A DNA stretch of 64,000 nucleotides from Candidatus Zhuqueibacterota bacterium (GCA_014728115.1 WJME01000336.1:1-64000); one strand, 5' to 3'. Shown: positions 18,528-28,131, counted from the first letter of the stretch. Numbers and translations are program-made. Notes: a model not told the origin generated them from the sequence alone.

Positions 18528-18827
18528 TTATTCATCATCACTATTAAAATCAAAACCATCGCCCTGGCTTGCCCGTGTCACCACTCGATTATACTCGGCA
18601 AAAATTTCATCCTCAAGATGAGAGCGAAATTGCTTGCTGATCGGATGAGCGATATCTCTTTGAGCACCATCGTCTGATTTTCTTGAGGGCATGCATAACA
18701 AGAGCCCATCCTTACTTTGAATGATTTTAAGTCCTTTGACTGCAAAGATGTTGTCAAAGGTAATGTTCACAAACGCTTTGAGCTTTTTCTCATTTCGAAG
18801 TCGGATGCTAATCTCGGTAATCTCCAT
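18528..18827 (-). CDS. spoVG: SpoVG family RNA/DNA-binding regulator
   Basis: The protein has 99 residues. The family pattern is complete: MEITEISIRLRNEKKLKAFV, then ITFDNIFAVKGLKII, GLLLCMPSRKSDDGAQRDIAHPI and an acidic tail. SpoVG proteins are small nucleic-acid-binding regulators, best known from Bacillus, Staphylococcus and Borrelia, and present in many non-sporulating phyla. GGGGAG lies five bases before the ATG. The acidic C-terminus (DGFDFNSDDE) is typical. It says nothing about sporulation here. Confidence 0.93.
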   Translation of the reverse strand: MEITEISIRLRNEKKLKAFVNITFDNIFAVKGLKIIQSKDGLLLCMPSRKSDDGAQRDIAHPISKQFRSHLEDEIFAEYNRVVTRASQGDGFDFNSDDE

Positions 18828-18991
18828 TCAACTCCCCTTACCATTAAAGTTGCTTGCAGAATTTGGTGAGCTATTATTCATAAAGACGCACGTTCTATTT
18901 GCCAAGAATTGGAGTATGAAACGCGGTGCTGAAATTCACTCAATACTACAGGCAAACCGAAACATTCGCGAACAACAGACCGAACTTTTTT

Positions 18992-19510
18992 CTATTTTTT
19001 TTTCGGCTCTGCCGTTTTGCATCCTCTGGTTTCCTTGAACTCCTGGAAAGAGACATCTTTTTCATAACATCTCTGATCGATATATTTCAGTATGACTAGA
19101 AATTCCTCGGCCGGGATGTAGCCGGGAATGACGGTGACCAACTCACTCTCATGATTCAGGAATGCCAGTGAAGGAAACCCTGTAACGCCAAAAGCTCGGG
19201 TGAGCTCAGGATAGGTATAGGTTTTTCCCTTAAAATGCACACTCTTTTTCTCATTCTCGGCATCGATACGCACTGTAATGAATCGGTCTCCCAAATAAGA
19301 GGAAACACTCTTTTCCTGAAACGTTTTTTCATCCATTACTTTACACCAGTGACACCAGTCAGTGTAAAAGTCAATTAAACTGTGTTTATTCTCTTTTGCC
19401 GCTTTTTCTATTCCGGATTCAAAATCGATCCATTCAGCATCGCTGGCAACAAGATTTTGCACAAACACGAGCAAAAGACTGGAAATAACAATCATCATCC
19501 ATCGCTTCAT
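18992..19510 (-). CDS. Exported thioredoxin-like protein
   Basis: The protein has 172 residues with an N-terminal signal peptide (MKRWMMIVISSLLLVFVQNL). The thioredoxin active site is WCHWC (C53, C56), preceded by HSLIDFYTDW, as in the thioredoxin_7/DsbD-gamma-like group. GVTGFPSLAFL carries the cis-Pro. It probably reduces disulfides or matures cytochromes in the periplasm. GGGAGAA precedes the ATG. It lies 26 bp downstream of the radical SAM gene, suggesting co-transcription. The C-terminal Cys (TRGCKTAEPKKK) is extra to the family core. Confidence 0.87.
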   Translation of the reverse strand: MKRWMMIVISSLLLVFVQNLVASDAEWIDFESGIEKAAKENKHSLIDFYTDWCHWCKVMDEKTFQEKSVSSYLGDRFITVRIDAENEKKSVHFKGKTYTYPELTRAFGVTGFPSLAFLNHESELVTVIPGYIPAEEFLVILKYIDQRCYEKDVSFQEFKETRGCKTAEPKKK

Positions 19511-19536
19511 ATCATTCTCCCGGGTTTATCGGTTCA

Positions 19537-20829
19537 TCAGGGTAAGGCAGGATTGAAATAGCCGAAACGAATCCATGGCGCGGCTTGTTTTACCTTTTTC
19601 ATCCAATCTAGAATCCCCATGGTCGGTGTATCAAAATTTTCCATACCCATGGATTCTATATACCACTGCGGATCAATATTCAGGTTTCTCATTTGAATCA
19701 TATCGATCCGAAATAAAGTAACCCATTCGAGTAGCTTATTTATTTCCTCATCCTGATTGGTAAACCCCGGAAAAATAAAATAGTTCAAAGATATCCATTT
19801 ATCAAGAGATCTGGCAATTTCCATGGATTGCAAAACCTGATCGAAACAATAGCCTCGGGGACGAAAATACCGATGATAAGGTTCCGGCCGAACACTGTTC
19901 ATGCTTACACGTAGACTATCCAGTCCTGCCTGACAGAGACGTTCAATCGCCTCAGGAAGGCTGGCATTGGTATTCAAATTGATCGTCCCGGTACGGGTTT
20001 GCTTCCGGATCAATTTGATCGCCTGCTCGATAACCCCGGCTTGCATCAGCGGCTCACCTTCGCACCCTTGACCAAAACTGACAACAGCTCCGGGAACGGC
20101 ATGGATATGCTCCAAGGCCACCCCCGCAATCTCTGATGACGAAGGAACAAAATTCAATCTGCTTTGGCTGGCAACCACACCGGTTTCACTGGGCTGCCGG
20201 GAGATACACCCCACGCAATCCGCATTGCAGGAAGGACTCGTAGGCAATGGGCATTCATATCGTTTCAGCACAAAATTGCGTGCCGCGGGACAACCATAGC
20301 GCCTTACACAGTTTTGCACCAGATGGACAGCGAGACGATTATGACCCATTCGTTCCAGCACAGATTCTGCACCAGATGCTATTGCCGCTTCATCTATCCC
20401 GGACAAGTCCTGTCTGGGATCCTGATCCACTCTAACGGCCGTGACATAAAAGTCGTCCTTTAACCATCCTACAGCTGTATACGCATATAGAGGCAAGCGT
20501 ACAGCCCCCGGCTCGGAAGAATACGCACTCTGATAGAGTTGTGTATAGGCCGGTGCCAAAAAAGCTGCAACCGGCCGAACGCGCCTTCCCCTATAAAATT
20601 CGATTTGTACAATGTCGTCCCGTTCCGGATCAAATGCAACAATATGCCGGTCCGGTAGAACATATAAATCACTGCCAAATGGCAAAGGAATATAGTCTTG
20701 AAGCTCCGGGAGTGCAGGATGTATGCCCTGCATCCCTAATGCGTATAACCCGGGCAATTCAAAAATATGCCCATCCTCATCTGCTGCAAGGGCAAGCGGT
20801 AAGGATTGAAAATCATCAGGAACAGTCAT
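19537..20829 (-). CDS. Radical SAM protein with a distinct N-terminal domain
   Basis: The protein has 430 residues. The radical SAM cluster motif is CNADCVGC (C201, C205, C208; CxxxCxxC). It is followed by VVSFGQGCEGEPL (the GGEP-like strand), TINLNTNAS and LRVSMNSVRPEPY, so the barrel spans about 190-400. The first 190 residues form a separate beta-rich domain (LYVLPDRHIVAFDPER, VQIEFYRGRRVRPV) that I do not recognise. It also contains two more Cys (CVRRYGC). The enzyme class uses S-adenosylmethionine and an iron-sulfur cluster; the substrate is unknown. A thioredoxin follows in the same direction. Confidence 0.83.
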   Translation of the reverse strand: MTVPDDFQSLPLALAADEDGHIFELPGLYALGMQGIHPALPELQDYIPLPFGSDLYVLPDRHIVAFDPERDDIVQIEFYRGRRVRPVAAFLAPAYTQLYQSAYSSEPGAVRLPLYAYTAVGWLKDDFYVTAVRVDQDPRQDLSGIDEAAIASGAESVLERMGHNRLAVHLVQNCVRRYGCPAARNFVLKRYECPLPTSPSCNADCVGCISRQPSETGVVASQSRLNFVPSSSEIAGVALEHIHAVPGAVVSFGQGCEGEPLMQAGVIEQAIKLIRKQTRTGTINLNTNASLPEAIERLCQAGLDSLRVSMNSVRPEPYHRYFRPRGYCFDQVLQSMEIARSLDKWISLNYFIFPGFTNQDEEINKLLEWVTLFRIDMIQMRNLNIDPQWYIESMGMENFDTPTMGILDWMKKVKQAAPWIRFGYFNPALP

Positions 20830-20924
20830 GAGTATCCAACAGCGAACAGTTTGATCTATGCATGCAAGATAGGAAAATTAAATCATACAAAAAACAGAAA
20901 AATTGAAAAAGATGATTTTTTAAA

Positions 20925-20953
20925 TTGACATTGTGATATAAATGAGTTACAAT
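20925..20953 (+). promoter_or_regulatory. Sigma-70-type promoter for the beta-helix protein
   Basis: TTGACA (20925-20930), a 17-base spacer and TACAAT (20948-20953) give a near-perfect promoter, predicting a leader of roughly 90 bases before the start at 21053. Confidence 0.75.
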
Positions 20954-21052
20954 ATACCCGAAAGTAATTTTTAGAAAAAGGGATGGATCGCTCTAAACCA
21001 TCGCACAATTCCGGTCTAAATAATCAGTTGAACTTTGACACAGGAAAGCTGC

Positions 21053-23437
21053 TTGAAACAATTGATACAACCCACAGCAAGATGGTTGTTCGTTTTCCTG
21101 GTCTTGAATTTACACCCTCTTTGGGCAGACACTTTTGTTGTCACCAATACAGAAGATCTGGGTGAAAATTCATTAGCATGGGCAATCGATAAAAGTCAAC
21201 AGCATCTAGGACCAGATACCATCGCATTTCAAATTCCAACGACTGATCCACGCTATGACAGCGAATCAGGCGTATGGGTCATTACCATTACCACTCCATT
21301 GCCGGTCATGACAGATGACGGCACTGTGATCGATGGGTCATCTCAAACCCGTTTTGCCGGCGATACCAATCCGGACGGATTCGAAATCGAAATATTCGGT
21401 TTAAACGCTCCCCATGAAGCTCCGGGGATCGTCATCTATTCCGCTTATAATCATATTCATGATCTGAGTATCGGGGCGTTTCGAGGATTCACGATCTTTA
21501 TCAGAGGAGAAAAAGCCCATCATAATGTTATCGAGGGCTGTTATATCGGCCTCGAAGCCGATGGGAAATTCGCATATCGTGCATTGAAAAGCTGCGGCGT
21601 GCGGATCGACAGAGGCGCTGCTTATAATCGCGTCGGCGGCCCCCTGCCGGAACAACGGTGCATTATCGGCGGACAGTACGAACGTGCGATCTATATGGAA
21701 GGCACTCATCACAATATCATACAGGGCAATTATATCGGCGTCAATGTGACCGGTGTCGAACCTGTACCAAATGGATGGGGCTTTTTCGAAAAATCAAACT
21801 CTTTACGTGACGCCTATAGTGGTATCTATCTCTATATCGAAAGCCATAACAATGTCATCGGAGGACCCAACCCCGGTGAAGGCAATGTTATTTGCTCCAG
21901 CTATCGTGCCGGAATCCGCCTCGAGTCAACCGGAAGCGACAGTAATCTTTTCCAGGGAAATTATATCGGTGTCGGTGCAGATGGCCAAACTCCCCTGCCA
22001 AACGGAGAAACCGGAATTTGGGTGGCCCCGGACAGCGACGATGATCCCTTGACCGGAGGTCCCGCCTATAATCTTATCGGCGGAACAGAACCCGGTGCCG
22101 GGAATGTCATCTCGGGGAATCACTCGAGCGGTATTCAGTTCCGATGGGCAAGCCATAATAATCAGGTGATTGGAAATAAAATCGGCACAGATGCACTGGC
22201 TTCCAAGCTCGTACCCAATGAACATAATGCAATTTATTTCTTTGGAGATACAGGTAAAGGCGGACCTCGGAACAATACTGTCGGCCCGGATAACATCATT
22301 ATCGCCAACAGTCCCACCACCGAACAAAATCCCTGGGCCGCCATTCGTCTCGATCACGAAACAACCCGCCAGAATCAAATATTCGGCAATGTGATCGGCA
22401 CCAACCCGGATATGGATTTGAAAAGCCAATATAACCCAGCGATTCTACTCAGAGATGGCGCCAACAAGAACATCATCGGGCCGGATAATGTGATCGCCAA
22501 TTCTCCCTCTTATGGTGTATGGATAAAGGATGAGAACACATGGCATAATACCATCACCAAAAATAAAATTGTCAATCATGAACAACATCCCATCTTTATC
22601 GAACCTCCATTGTCCAGAGCGATCGAGCCCCCGATTATCACCTTTGTCGACCGCCAGGGTATCCATGGTGTGACACTGCCCTTTGGTCAGGTGGAGATTT
22701 TTGCCGGCACAGAAAATGCCCTGATTTCGTTCCTCGAAGAGGGGCAGGCCGACAGTATGGGATTTTTTGTGATCGACGTCCCGGCAGATACCTCGAGCGT
22801 CATCGCAACAGTAACCGATACCTCGGGGACGACCTCGATGGTTTCCAATAGCCGCACCGTCCCTATCGAGCTGGCCTCATTTTATGCCATAGCTCTGTCA
22901 GATGGCCGGATTCATTTGCAATGGGAGACGATGAGCGAATTGAATAATTTTGGTTTCTATATCCAGCGAAGTACAGATAATACGTATTGGCAGGATATGG
23001 GCTTTGTTGCAGGGGGTGGCACGCGAACGACTCGCGCGCAGTATGAATTTTACGATACACCTCCACAAGGACAAGATCTTTGGTACCGGCTTCGACAAAT
23101 CGATTTTGATGGTAATGAGAATCTTTCCAAAGCAGTCTTTATCGAGCAATCACAACCCAGGGCGTTCGAACTCTATCCGCCGTTTCCCAATCCCTTTAAT
23201 AGCATGACACAGATCAACTTTGATCTGAACAAAGACTGCCATGTGAGTCTGAGAATTTTAAATCTAAAGGGAGAAACAGTCATCGAACTGTTGGATGAAG
23301 AACTCTCTATGGGAAATCATCAGGTAGAATGGATTGGAAACGACATCAATGGCTCGACGGTCGCTTCGGGGGTTTATATCGTCCAGCTGCATACCGGAAC
23401 CGAAACCCAGATTCAAAAAATTGTCTATGCCAAATAG
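21053..23437 (+). CDS. Secreted parallel beta-helix protein with T9SS-type sorting domain
   Basis: The protein has 794 residues. I chose TTG 21053 because AGGAAAG lies four bases upstream and the signal peptide then reads MKQLIQPTARWLFVFLVLNL; no ATG is available. Residues about 100-510 form right-handed beta-helix coils (repeats such as NVIGGPNPGEGNVI, NLFQGNYIGVGADG), as in NosD/polysaccharide-lyase-like folds. A beta-sandwich follows, with RIHLQWETMSELNNFGFYIQ. The last 85 residues are a sorting domain: YPPFPNPFNSMTQINF, RILNLKGETV, GVYIVQLHTG, ending in IQKIVYAK. It probably attaches to the cell surface or is secreted and binds carbohydrate. No catalytic residues could be assigned. Confidence 0.85.
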   Translation: MKQLIQPTARWLFVFLVLNLHPLWADTFVVTNTEDLGENSLAWAIDKSQQHLGPDTIAFQIPTTDPRYDSESGVWVITITTPLPVMTDDGTVIDGSSQTRFAGDTNPDGFEIEIFGLNAPHEAPGIVIYSAYNHIHDLSIGAFRGFTIFIRGEKAHHNVIEGCYIGLEADGKFAYRALKSCGVRIDRGAAYNRVGGPLPEQRCIIGGQYERAIYMEGTHHNIIQGNYIGVNVTGVEPVPNGWGFFEKSNSLRDAYSGIYLYIESHNNVIGGPNPGEGNVICSSYRAGIRLESTGSDSNLFQGNYIGVGADGQTPLPNGETGIWVAPDSDDDPLTGGPAYNLIGGTEPGAGNVISGNHSSGIQFRWASHNNQVIGNKIGTDALASKLVPNEHNAIYFFGDTGKGGPRNNTVGPDNIIIANSPTTEQNPWAAIRLDHETTRQNQIFGNVIGTNPDMDLKSQYNPAILLRDGANKNIIGPDNVIANSPSYGVWIKDENTWHNTITKNKIVNHEQHPIFIEPPLSRAIEPPIITFVDRQGIHGVTLPFGQVEIFAGTENALISFLEEGQADSMGFFVIDVPADTSSVIATVTDTSGTTSMVSNSRTVPIELASFYAIALSDGRIHLQWETMSELNNFGFYIQRSTDNTYWQDMGFVAGGGTRTTRAQYEFYDTPPQGQDLWYRLRQIDFDGNENLSKAVFIEQSQPRAFELYPPFPNPFNSMTQINFDLNKDCHVSLRILNLKGETVIELLDEELSMGNHQVEWIGNDINGSTVASGVYIVQLHTGTETQIQKIVYAK

Positions 23438-23443
23438 TATCTA

Positions 23444-23484
23444 AAAACAAAGAGAGAGCTATCGAATGGCCCTCTCTTTGTTTT
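23444..23484. terminator. Bidirectional terminator
   Basis: A 13-bp stem (AAAACAAAGAGAG / CTCTCTTTGTTTT) lies between the convergent beta-helix and aldo/keto reductase genes. A T tract is present on both strands. Confidence 0.8.
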
Positions 23485-23493
23485 GCTGTACAT

Positions 23494-24369
23494 TTATCCC
23501 ACAATATGGTTTACCCGTTTTATCGTATCCACGATCTGCTCAGGAGCCACAAACCCAATCGTCATGGCATCTACATTTCCACTCTTTAAAACATATCGCA
23601 AACTCTTTTCACGTTGTTCATCTTTGACCAAATTACCGCATCCAAAGATTTTCATGCCAATAACTCCCTTGCCTTGTGCATGCATTTTGGCAAGGATGGG
23701 CATAATCACAGAAGGATCGCCATCCATTCTGTCTCCATTATAGTTGATACGGGCCAAAATCACATCCACCCAGGAAAGTTCCGAGGCCCGTTTCAAAGCT
23801 TCGAGAGAATGGCAGGATACACCATGTGCACGGATGATTCCCTTTTCCTTGGCTCTAGAGAGTTGCTCCAGCCAGGATTCATATTTCTTGTCCCATTGTA
23901 CATCTACTTGACTGTGCATAAGCACGAGGTCGATCATATCGACATTCATTTCTTTTCGAAACCGATCCAGGGCGGCGTTGGCATCCTTGACCTGCAACCA
24001 GTTATTGGGTTGAGTCCACACCTTGGACATGATGGTAAATTTATCCCGTGGAATGACATTCCACAGTTTTTTCACATAGTGATGAGATCCATATATATCC
24101 GCCACATCAAGAAACGTAACCCCATGATCATAGGCAAACGCCGCGAGATCGTTAAAGCCCTTGAACCCGAGCTTGGTTTGATCCGAACGGTTTTTCCAGC
24201 CATGAGTGCCGGTTCCCAATGCCAACCGGGACACCTGCAACCCTGAATCACCGAGAGCGACTCGATCCACAAGATCGGCCTCTTTTTGAGCATAGAGATG
24301 GCGGGGAATAAAAGAAGAACCGATTATACCAGCCATGGATTTTAAAAATAGTCGTCTATTATAGTGCAT
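23494..24369 (-). CDS. Tat-exported aldo/keto reductase
   Basis: The protein has 291 residues. The N-terminus has a twin-arginine motif (NRRLFLKS) and a hydrophobic stretch ending near LYAQK, so it is exported folded. The aldo/keto reductase core follows: VSRLALGTGTHGW, the catalytic Asp-Tyr in VTFLDVADIYG, Lys in IMSKVW and His in LVLMHSQVD, and a C-terminal GFVAPEQIVDTI. This family reduces or oxidises carbonyl groups with NADP(H); an exported version would need a bound cofactor. It lies downstream of the phosphofructokinase with a 144-bp gap. Confidence 0.85.
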   Translation of the reverse strand: MHYNRRLFLKSMAGIIGSSFIPRHLYAQKEADLVDRVALGDSGLQVSRLALGTGTHGWKNRSDQTKLGFKGFNDLAAFAYDHGVTFLDVADIYGSHHYVKKLWNVIPRDKFTIMSKVWTQPNNWLQVKDANAALDRFRKEMNVDMIDLVLMHSQVDVQWDKKYESWLEQLSRAKEKGIIRAHGVSCHSLEALKRASELSWVDVILARINYNGDRMDGDPSVIMPILAKMHAQGKGVIGMKIFGCGNLVKDEQREKSLRYVLKSGNVDAMTIGFVAPEQIVDTIKRVNHIVG

Positions 24370-24513
24370 AACAAGACTCCCCTGTAATGAGATTTAATCA
24401 AGCGTCACGAACACGATGACCTATATCATTGTCTTCCTTGCCCAAATGGGTAACATGAAAACCCTGAATAGATATTCCTGGGATTCCTTTTTACATCTCA
24501 AATGAGCTTGATG

Positions 24514-25806
24514 TTAATTCGCCCAGGCCTGTGGAAAGTAGGCGGGCAGCTTTTTCTCTGCCATCTTGGGTTCAAGGCGAGAAAATCGTTGAAGCCCGTT
24601 GATCGTGGGGACGCTGGGCCAGTCTTCACCGATGAGCGGTCGAGCATATCGATAAAAATCATCTGTGACATCGATCCGGTTCGGTGTGATCCATGATCTG
24701 GGAAATTCCCGTTCTGAATTAGCGACGAGAGCCAGAGGCACATGGGTATAGTCCACATTGTAAATCACACCGGGTCTTCGCAAAATCGTAGACATGCTTC
24801 CGGTTCCCTGTTCCAGGGCAATGAGGACACAATTTTGTCCCAACTTGTAGGCTTCATCAAGATCAACCGTAGAAGCATAGATCATGGTATCGCGCTGATC
24901 AGTTCCGGCCACTTGACCTCTTGCAAGGCCCTTTGCCTTGATTCCAGAACGATTCAGATGATTGACAATGATCTGTTCGGCGGTTAAACTGCTTGAACCA
25001 AAGATGGTGCGGCCAAACGAGTCTTTGGCTTGTCCTACATCGCCCACATCCAGTCCTTCACTGACCACGACCAGGCATCTGCCGCGTCGATTCAATTCAT
25101 CATTGACATTATCTGTGATTTCTTCCAGCGAGAAACCGGATTCGGGCATATAGATCTGTAATGGCATTTCCCGTTTAGGATCTGCCAAACGTGCGGCAGC
25201 GGGCAGAAAACCGATTCTGCGCCCCATCACTTGTAAAACAAGAACAGGATCAGAGCCTCTCATCCCTCTGTTTTCTTGATCAGCATTCTGTACCACATAA
25301 GACCAATAGCGGGCGACACTGCCATAGCCGGGTGTGTGATCGATTAATTTGAATTCGCTGTCGCCCATATCATTATTGATGGTTTTTGCTGCACCCACGA
25401 CGACCAGATCAATATTTCGTTCTTTGGTAAGTTGATCGATTTTGAGAGCTGTGGTCATGGAATCATTGCCACCGATATAAAAGAAATACCCGACCTGATG
25501 AGCCTGAAAAACATCGATGAGACGTTGGAAATCTTTTTTCTGATCATTTTTCAATCTATAGCGGCATGTTCCAATGGCACCGGAGGCAGGTGTGGTCCTC
25601 AACAGCTTGATCTCTTCTTCCGGCTGTAAAGAAAGGTTCAAAAGATGTTCTTGCAGCAATCCTTCAATTCCAGACACACTTGCATATAGAGTGGAGAAGG
25701 TATCAGGATACATTTGGCATGTTTCAATAATACCCCGTAGGGTATTATTGATGACCGGCGAAGGTCCGCCTGATTGAGCAATAATGACATTTTTGTTCGC
25801 AGGCAT
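24514..25806 (-). CDS. pfp: 6-phosphofructokinase, pyrophosphate-type
   Basis: The protein has 430 residues. SGGPSPVIN and GGNDSMTT (GGNDS at 112-116) replace the ATP-type GGDGS. The Asp at the position of E. coli G104, together with AAKTINND (K141) in place of PGTIDND, are the known markers of PPi-dependent enzymes. These phosphorylate fructose-6-phosphate reversibly with pyrophosphate. GYGSVARYW and VLQVMGRRIGFLPAAARLA complete the family pattern. GGAGG sits seven bases before the ATG. It ends the sugar-acid gene run, linking it to glycolysis. Phosphoryl donor is inferred from residues only. Confidence 0.88.
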   Translation of the reverse strand: MPANKNVIIAQSGGPSPVINNTLRGIIETCQMYPDTFSTLYASVSGIEGLLQEHLLNLSLQPEEEIKLLRTTPASGAIGTCRYRLKNDQKKDFQRLIDVFQAHQVGYFFYIGGNDSMTTALKIDQLTKERNIDLVVVGAAKTINNDMGDSEFKLIDHTPGYGSVARYWSYVVQNADQENRGMRGSDPVLVLQVMGRRIGFLPAAARLADPKREMPLQIYMPESGFSLEEITDNVNDELNRRGRCLVVVSEGLDVGDVGQAKDSFGRTIFGSSSLTAEQIIVNHLNRSGIKAKGLARGQVAGTDQRDTMIYASTVDLDEAYKLGQNCVLIALEQGTGSMSTILRRPGVIYNVDYTHVPLALVANSEREFPRSWITPNRIDVTDDFYRYARPLIGEDWPSVPTINGLQRFSRLEPKMAEKKLPAYFPQAWAN

Positions 25807-25870
25807 GCCTGTTCCTCCAAAGCGTTCTGTTTATGCATTTACCTGCCATTGCAGGAATGATCAGTTCGAA

Positions 25871-27133
25871 TTATTTAAAAGGATCATCCTCTAGTCGGTA
25901 CAACATCTCCCCTGCTTTAGGGACATAGAGGACACCCTGATCCTCCCGTCCTTGCCATTCTTGCACATCGATAGACTCGGGGTCACGATATCCCAGGTTG
26001 ATCTTTTCACAGGTCGTTTTTGGGATTCGAGTGGCCAGTACGACATTGATTCTCGGTTTTTCGATGCCGTTTTCCATACTCCCCACACCTTTAACATGCG
26101 TGGAATGTGCCATTACCCCTTTGGGAACATCTGAGAACGCTGACATTTGTTGGACAAAATAATCGCGCACATGATAACCGATTCTCTCGATAATATGGCC
26201 ATGGGTAGCAGAGACCTCTTTGATATGGGGAGCATAAATAATCAGTTCACCGCCATCTGCCACCACAGGTTCCAGTTTATACATGCATTTCCCCCCCGTC
26301 CAGATGTCATCATACATTTGTGGCGCCCTAGAAAGCACGCTGTGAAACGGTTTGTCCTTGTAGACAATATGAAGCTGATCCGAGAGATCCGATGCTGCTG
26401 ACCAGGCTTCCTCGGGTGTCCCGATATAGAGGCCTGCTGCATCATTGCCTTTGACCACAAGGCTCATACACATTCGTTCCATCGGCAAAAGCCGGGCAGC
26501 CCTGTCCACCACCTTCCTGACAGGTGTATATTTGGTGCCAATGATTCTCGGATTGGTGATCAGAGCGCCTAGCCAATGAAACATGTCGATAATTTCTTGT
26601 CCCGATATGCCAGGAAAGAGATACTTGTTCCCCCCGGAAAACCCAACCACTTCATGAGGAAAAGTGGGTCCCACAATAGTGAGAACATCGTAATCGAAAA
26701 TCATTTTATTTATCGTCACATCAACGCTTTCTCTCATCAATCCGCTGGAAATTTCAGCGACCTCGTCCTCGGAAATGGTTCCGATTTCAGTGAGATGGGC
26801 AGGATCATTCCAGTGATGATTAAAGAATCTGGCTTTGGGATATTTTGTCTTTCGTTCTTCTGTGGTGATCCCCACCCGTTGATTGATCATCTCTTCGGAT
26901 ATGGGTGGATGAGTCCCCAGAGCGATAATAAAATCGAGCAATTTGACACGATCTGCCAGTAGTTTATAAACAGTACGAAACATCAGATCGATAGGGGCAG
27001 TTCTTGAATGGTCGGGAATGATGAACAAAACTTTTTTCCCATCCAGCTGTTTTTGTTCCAGAGCTTCTGCACAGAGCGAAAAAATTTCATTCTCACTCAG
27101 AGGATGTGAGGTAGAGCCTTTGCCAATAACCAT
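25871..27133 (-). CDS. LarA-family nickel-pincer racemase/epimerase
   Basis: The protein has 420 residues and matches LarA (DUF2088). Residues corresponding to the cofactor and catalytic positions of lactate racemase are present: H75 in ALGTHPP, H160 in TFPHEVVGFSGG, K170 in GGNKYLFPG (attachment site of the nickel-pincer cofactor) and H186 in MFHWLG. The N-terminal IIPDHSRTAP is also diagnostic. Many LarA homologues racemise or epimerise hydroxy acids other than lactate, and the setting among sugar-acid genes suggests a sugar-acid substrate. The cofactor genes larB, larC and larE are not in the window. Confidence 0.87.
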   Translation of the reverse strand: MVIGKGSTSHPLSENEIFSLCAEALEQKQLDGKKVLFIIPDHSRTAPIDLMFRTVYKLLADRVKLLDFIIALGTHPPISEEMINQRVGITTEERKTKYPKARFFNHHWNDPAHLTEIGTISEDEVAEISSGLMRESVDVTINKMIFDYDVLTIVGPTFPHEVVGFSGGNKYLFPGISGQEIIDMFHWLGALITNPRIIGTKYTPVRKVVDRAARLLPMERMCMSLVVKGNDAAGLYIGTPEEAWSAASDLSDQLHIVYKDKPFHSVLSRAPQMYDDIWTGGKCMYKLEPVVADGGELIIYAPHIKEVSATHGHIIERIGYHVRDYFVQQMSAFSDVPKGVMAHSTHVKGVGSMENGIEKPRINVVLATRIPKTTCEKINLGYRDPESIDVQEWQGREDQGVLYVPKAGEMLYRLEDDPFK

Positions 27134-27309
27134 AATTCACCTTGTGTTAATATCAGAATGAGGTAACTCTTTTTTTTCATAAAGAAACGTGGTATTTCAG
27201 TCCATAAAATTGCAACTCTGAATGTACAGAGACGCTTTTGTCACCCCTATGCATCACCTCCGCACACTAGATTTCAACTCAAAAATGCCGAAAAAGATTC
27301 ACAAGCGCT

Positions 27310-28083
27310 TTACAGATTGGCGAGCCAGCCACCATCGACATAGAGCGATTGTCCGGTTACAAAGTCCGAAGCAGGAGATGCTAAAAAGAGTGCCGCTCCG
27401 ACCAATTCGTCGGCATTTCCCCATCTTCGCATAGGAGTGCTGTCGATAACGAATTGATTAAATGTGGGGTTCTGCACCAGGGGGGCGGTCATTTCCGTTT
27501 CAAAGTAACCCGGACCAATAGCATTGACATTGATTCCATACTCTGCCCATTCGACAGCCAGCGCCTTGGTCAATTGTTTGATGCCTCCTTTGCTGGCAGT
27601 ATAAGCAGGAATCGACGGCCTTGTCTGCTCACTGAGCAGAGACGAAATATTGATGATTTTGCCGCCATGTCTTTTTTGCTTACAAGCCAGACAAAATTGT
27701 TGGGCAAACACAAATGGTGCCGTAAGGTTAACATCGAGTACGAACTGCCAGGTTTTGGCATCAAAAGTTTCGGCCTTGTTCCGTAGATTCACGCCGGCCA
27801 CATTGGTCAGGATATCTATACGACCTACTTGTTCACGCATCTTTTCAAAGACTTTAGGGATCTGGTCGGTACGAGCGACATCGTGCTCAAACACAAAAGC
27901 CTTGCGCCCCATTTCTCGGATCTCGTTGGCGACCTCTTTAAGAGTTTCGCTATTTCTGGACAGCAATATCAAGTCTGCTCCGGCATTGGCAAATCCCAGC
28001 GCGATGGCTTTACCCAGTCCTCTGCTGGCCCCGGTAACCAGAGCGGTTTTTTCGTCCAAACGAAATAATCGGTCGGTATTCAC
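27310..28083 (-). CDS. SDR dehydrogenase, gluconate 5-dehydrogenase-like
   Basis: About 257 residues. Classical short-chain dehydrogenase with TGASRGLGKAIA (NAD(P) site), NVAGVN, ISSLLSE and catalytic Y-TAS-K in PAYTASKGG, plus NAIGPGYFETEMT. The pattern fits the gluconate 5-dehydrogenase/IdnO group, which interconverts gluconate and 5-ketogluconate or similar sugar acids. I take GTG 28083 as start because AAAGGA lies eight bases upstream; a GTG two codons earlier is too close. It lies after the gnd terminator and upstream of the LarA-like gene. Confidence 0.85.
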   Translation of the reverse strand: MNTDRLFRLDEKTALVTGASRGLGKAIALGFANAGADLILLSRNSETLKEVANEIREMGRKAFVFEHDVARTDQIPKVFEKMREQVGRIDILTNVAGVNLRNKAETFDAKTWQFVLDVNLTAPFVFAQQFCLACKQKRHGGKIINISSLLSEQTRPSIPAYTASKGGIKQLTKALAVEWAEYGINVNAIGPGYFETEMTAPLVQNPTFNQFVIDSTPMRRWGNADELVGAALFLASPASDFVTGQSLYVDGGWLANL

Positions 28084-28103
28084 ACACATTCCTTTTGGTT
28101 AAA

Positions 28104-28125
28104 TGCAAAAAGGGGGCGAGTGCCC
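28104..28125 (-). terminator. Rho-independent terminator after gnd
   Basis: GGGGGC / GCCCCC with a GAGT loop, followed on the minus strand by TTTTT, six bases past the gnd stop. It separates gnd from the next SDR gene. Confidence 0.8.
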
Positions 28126-28131
28126 CCTCTA

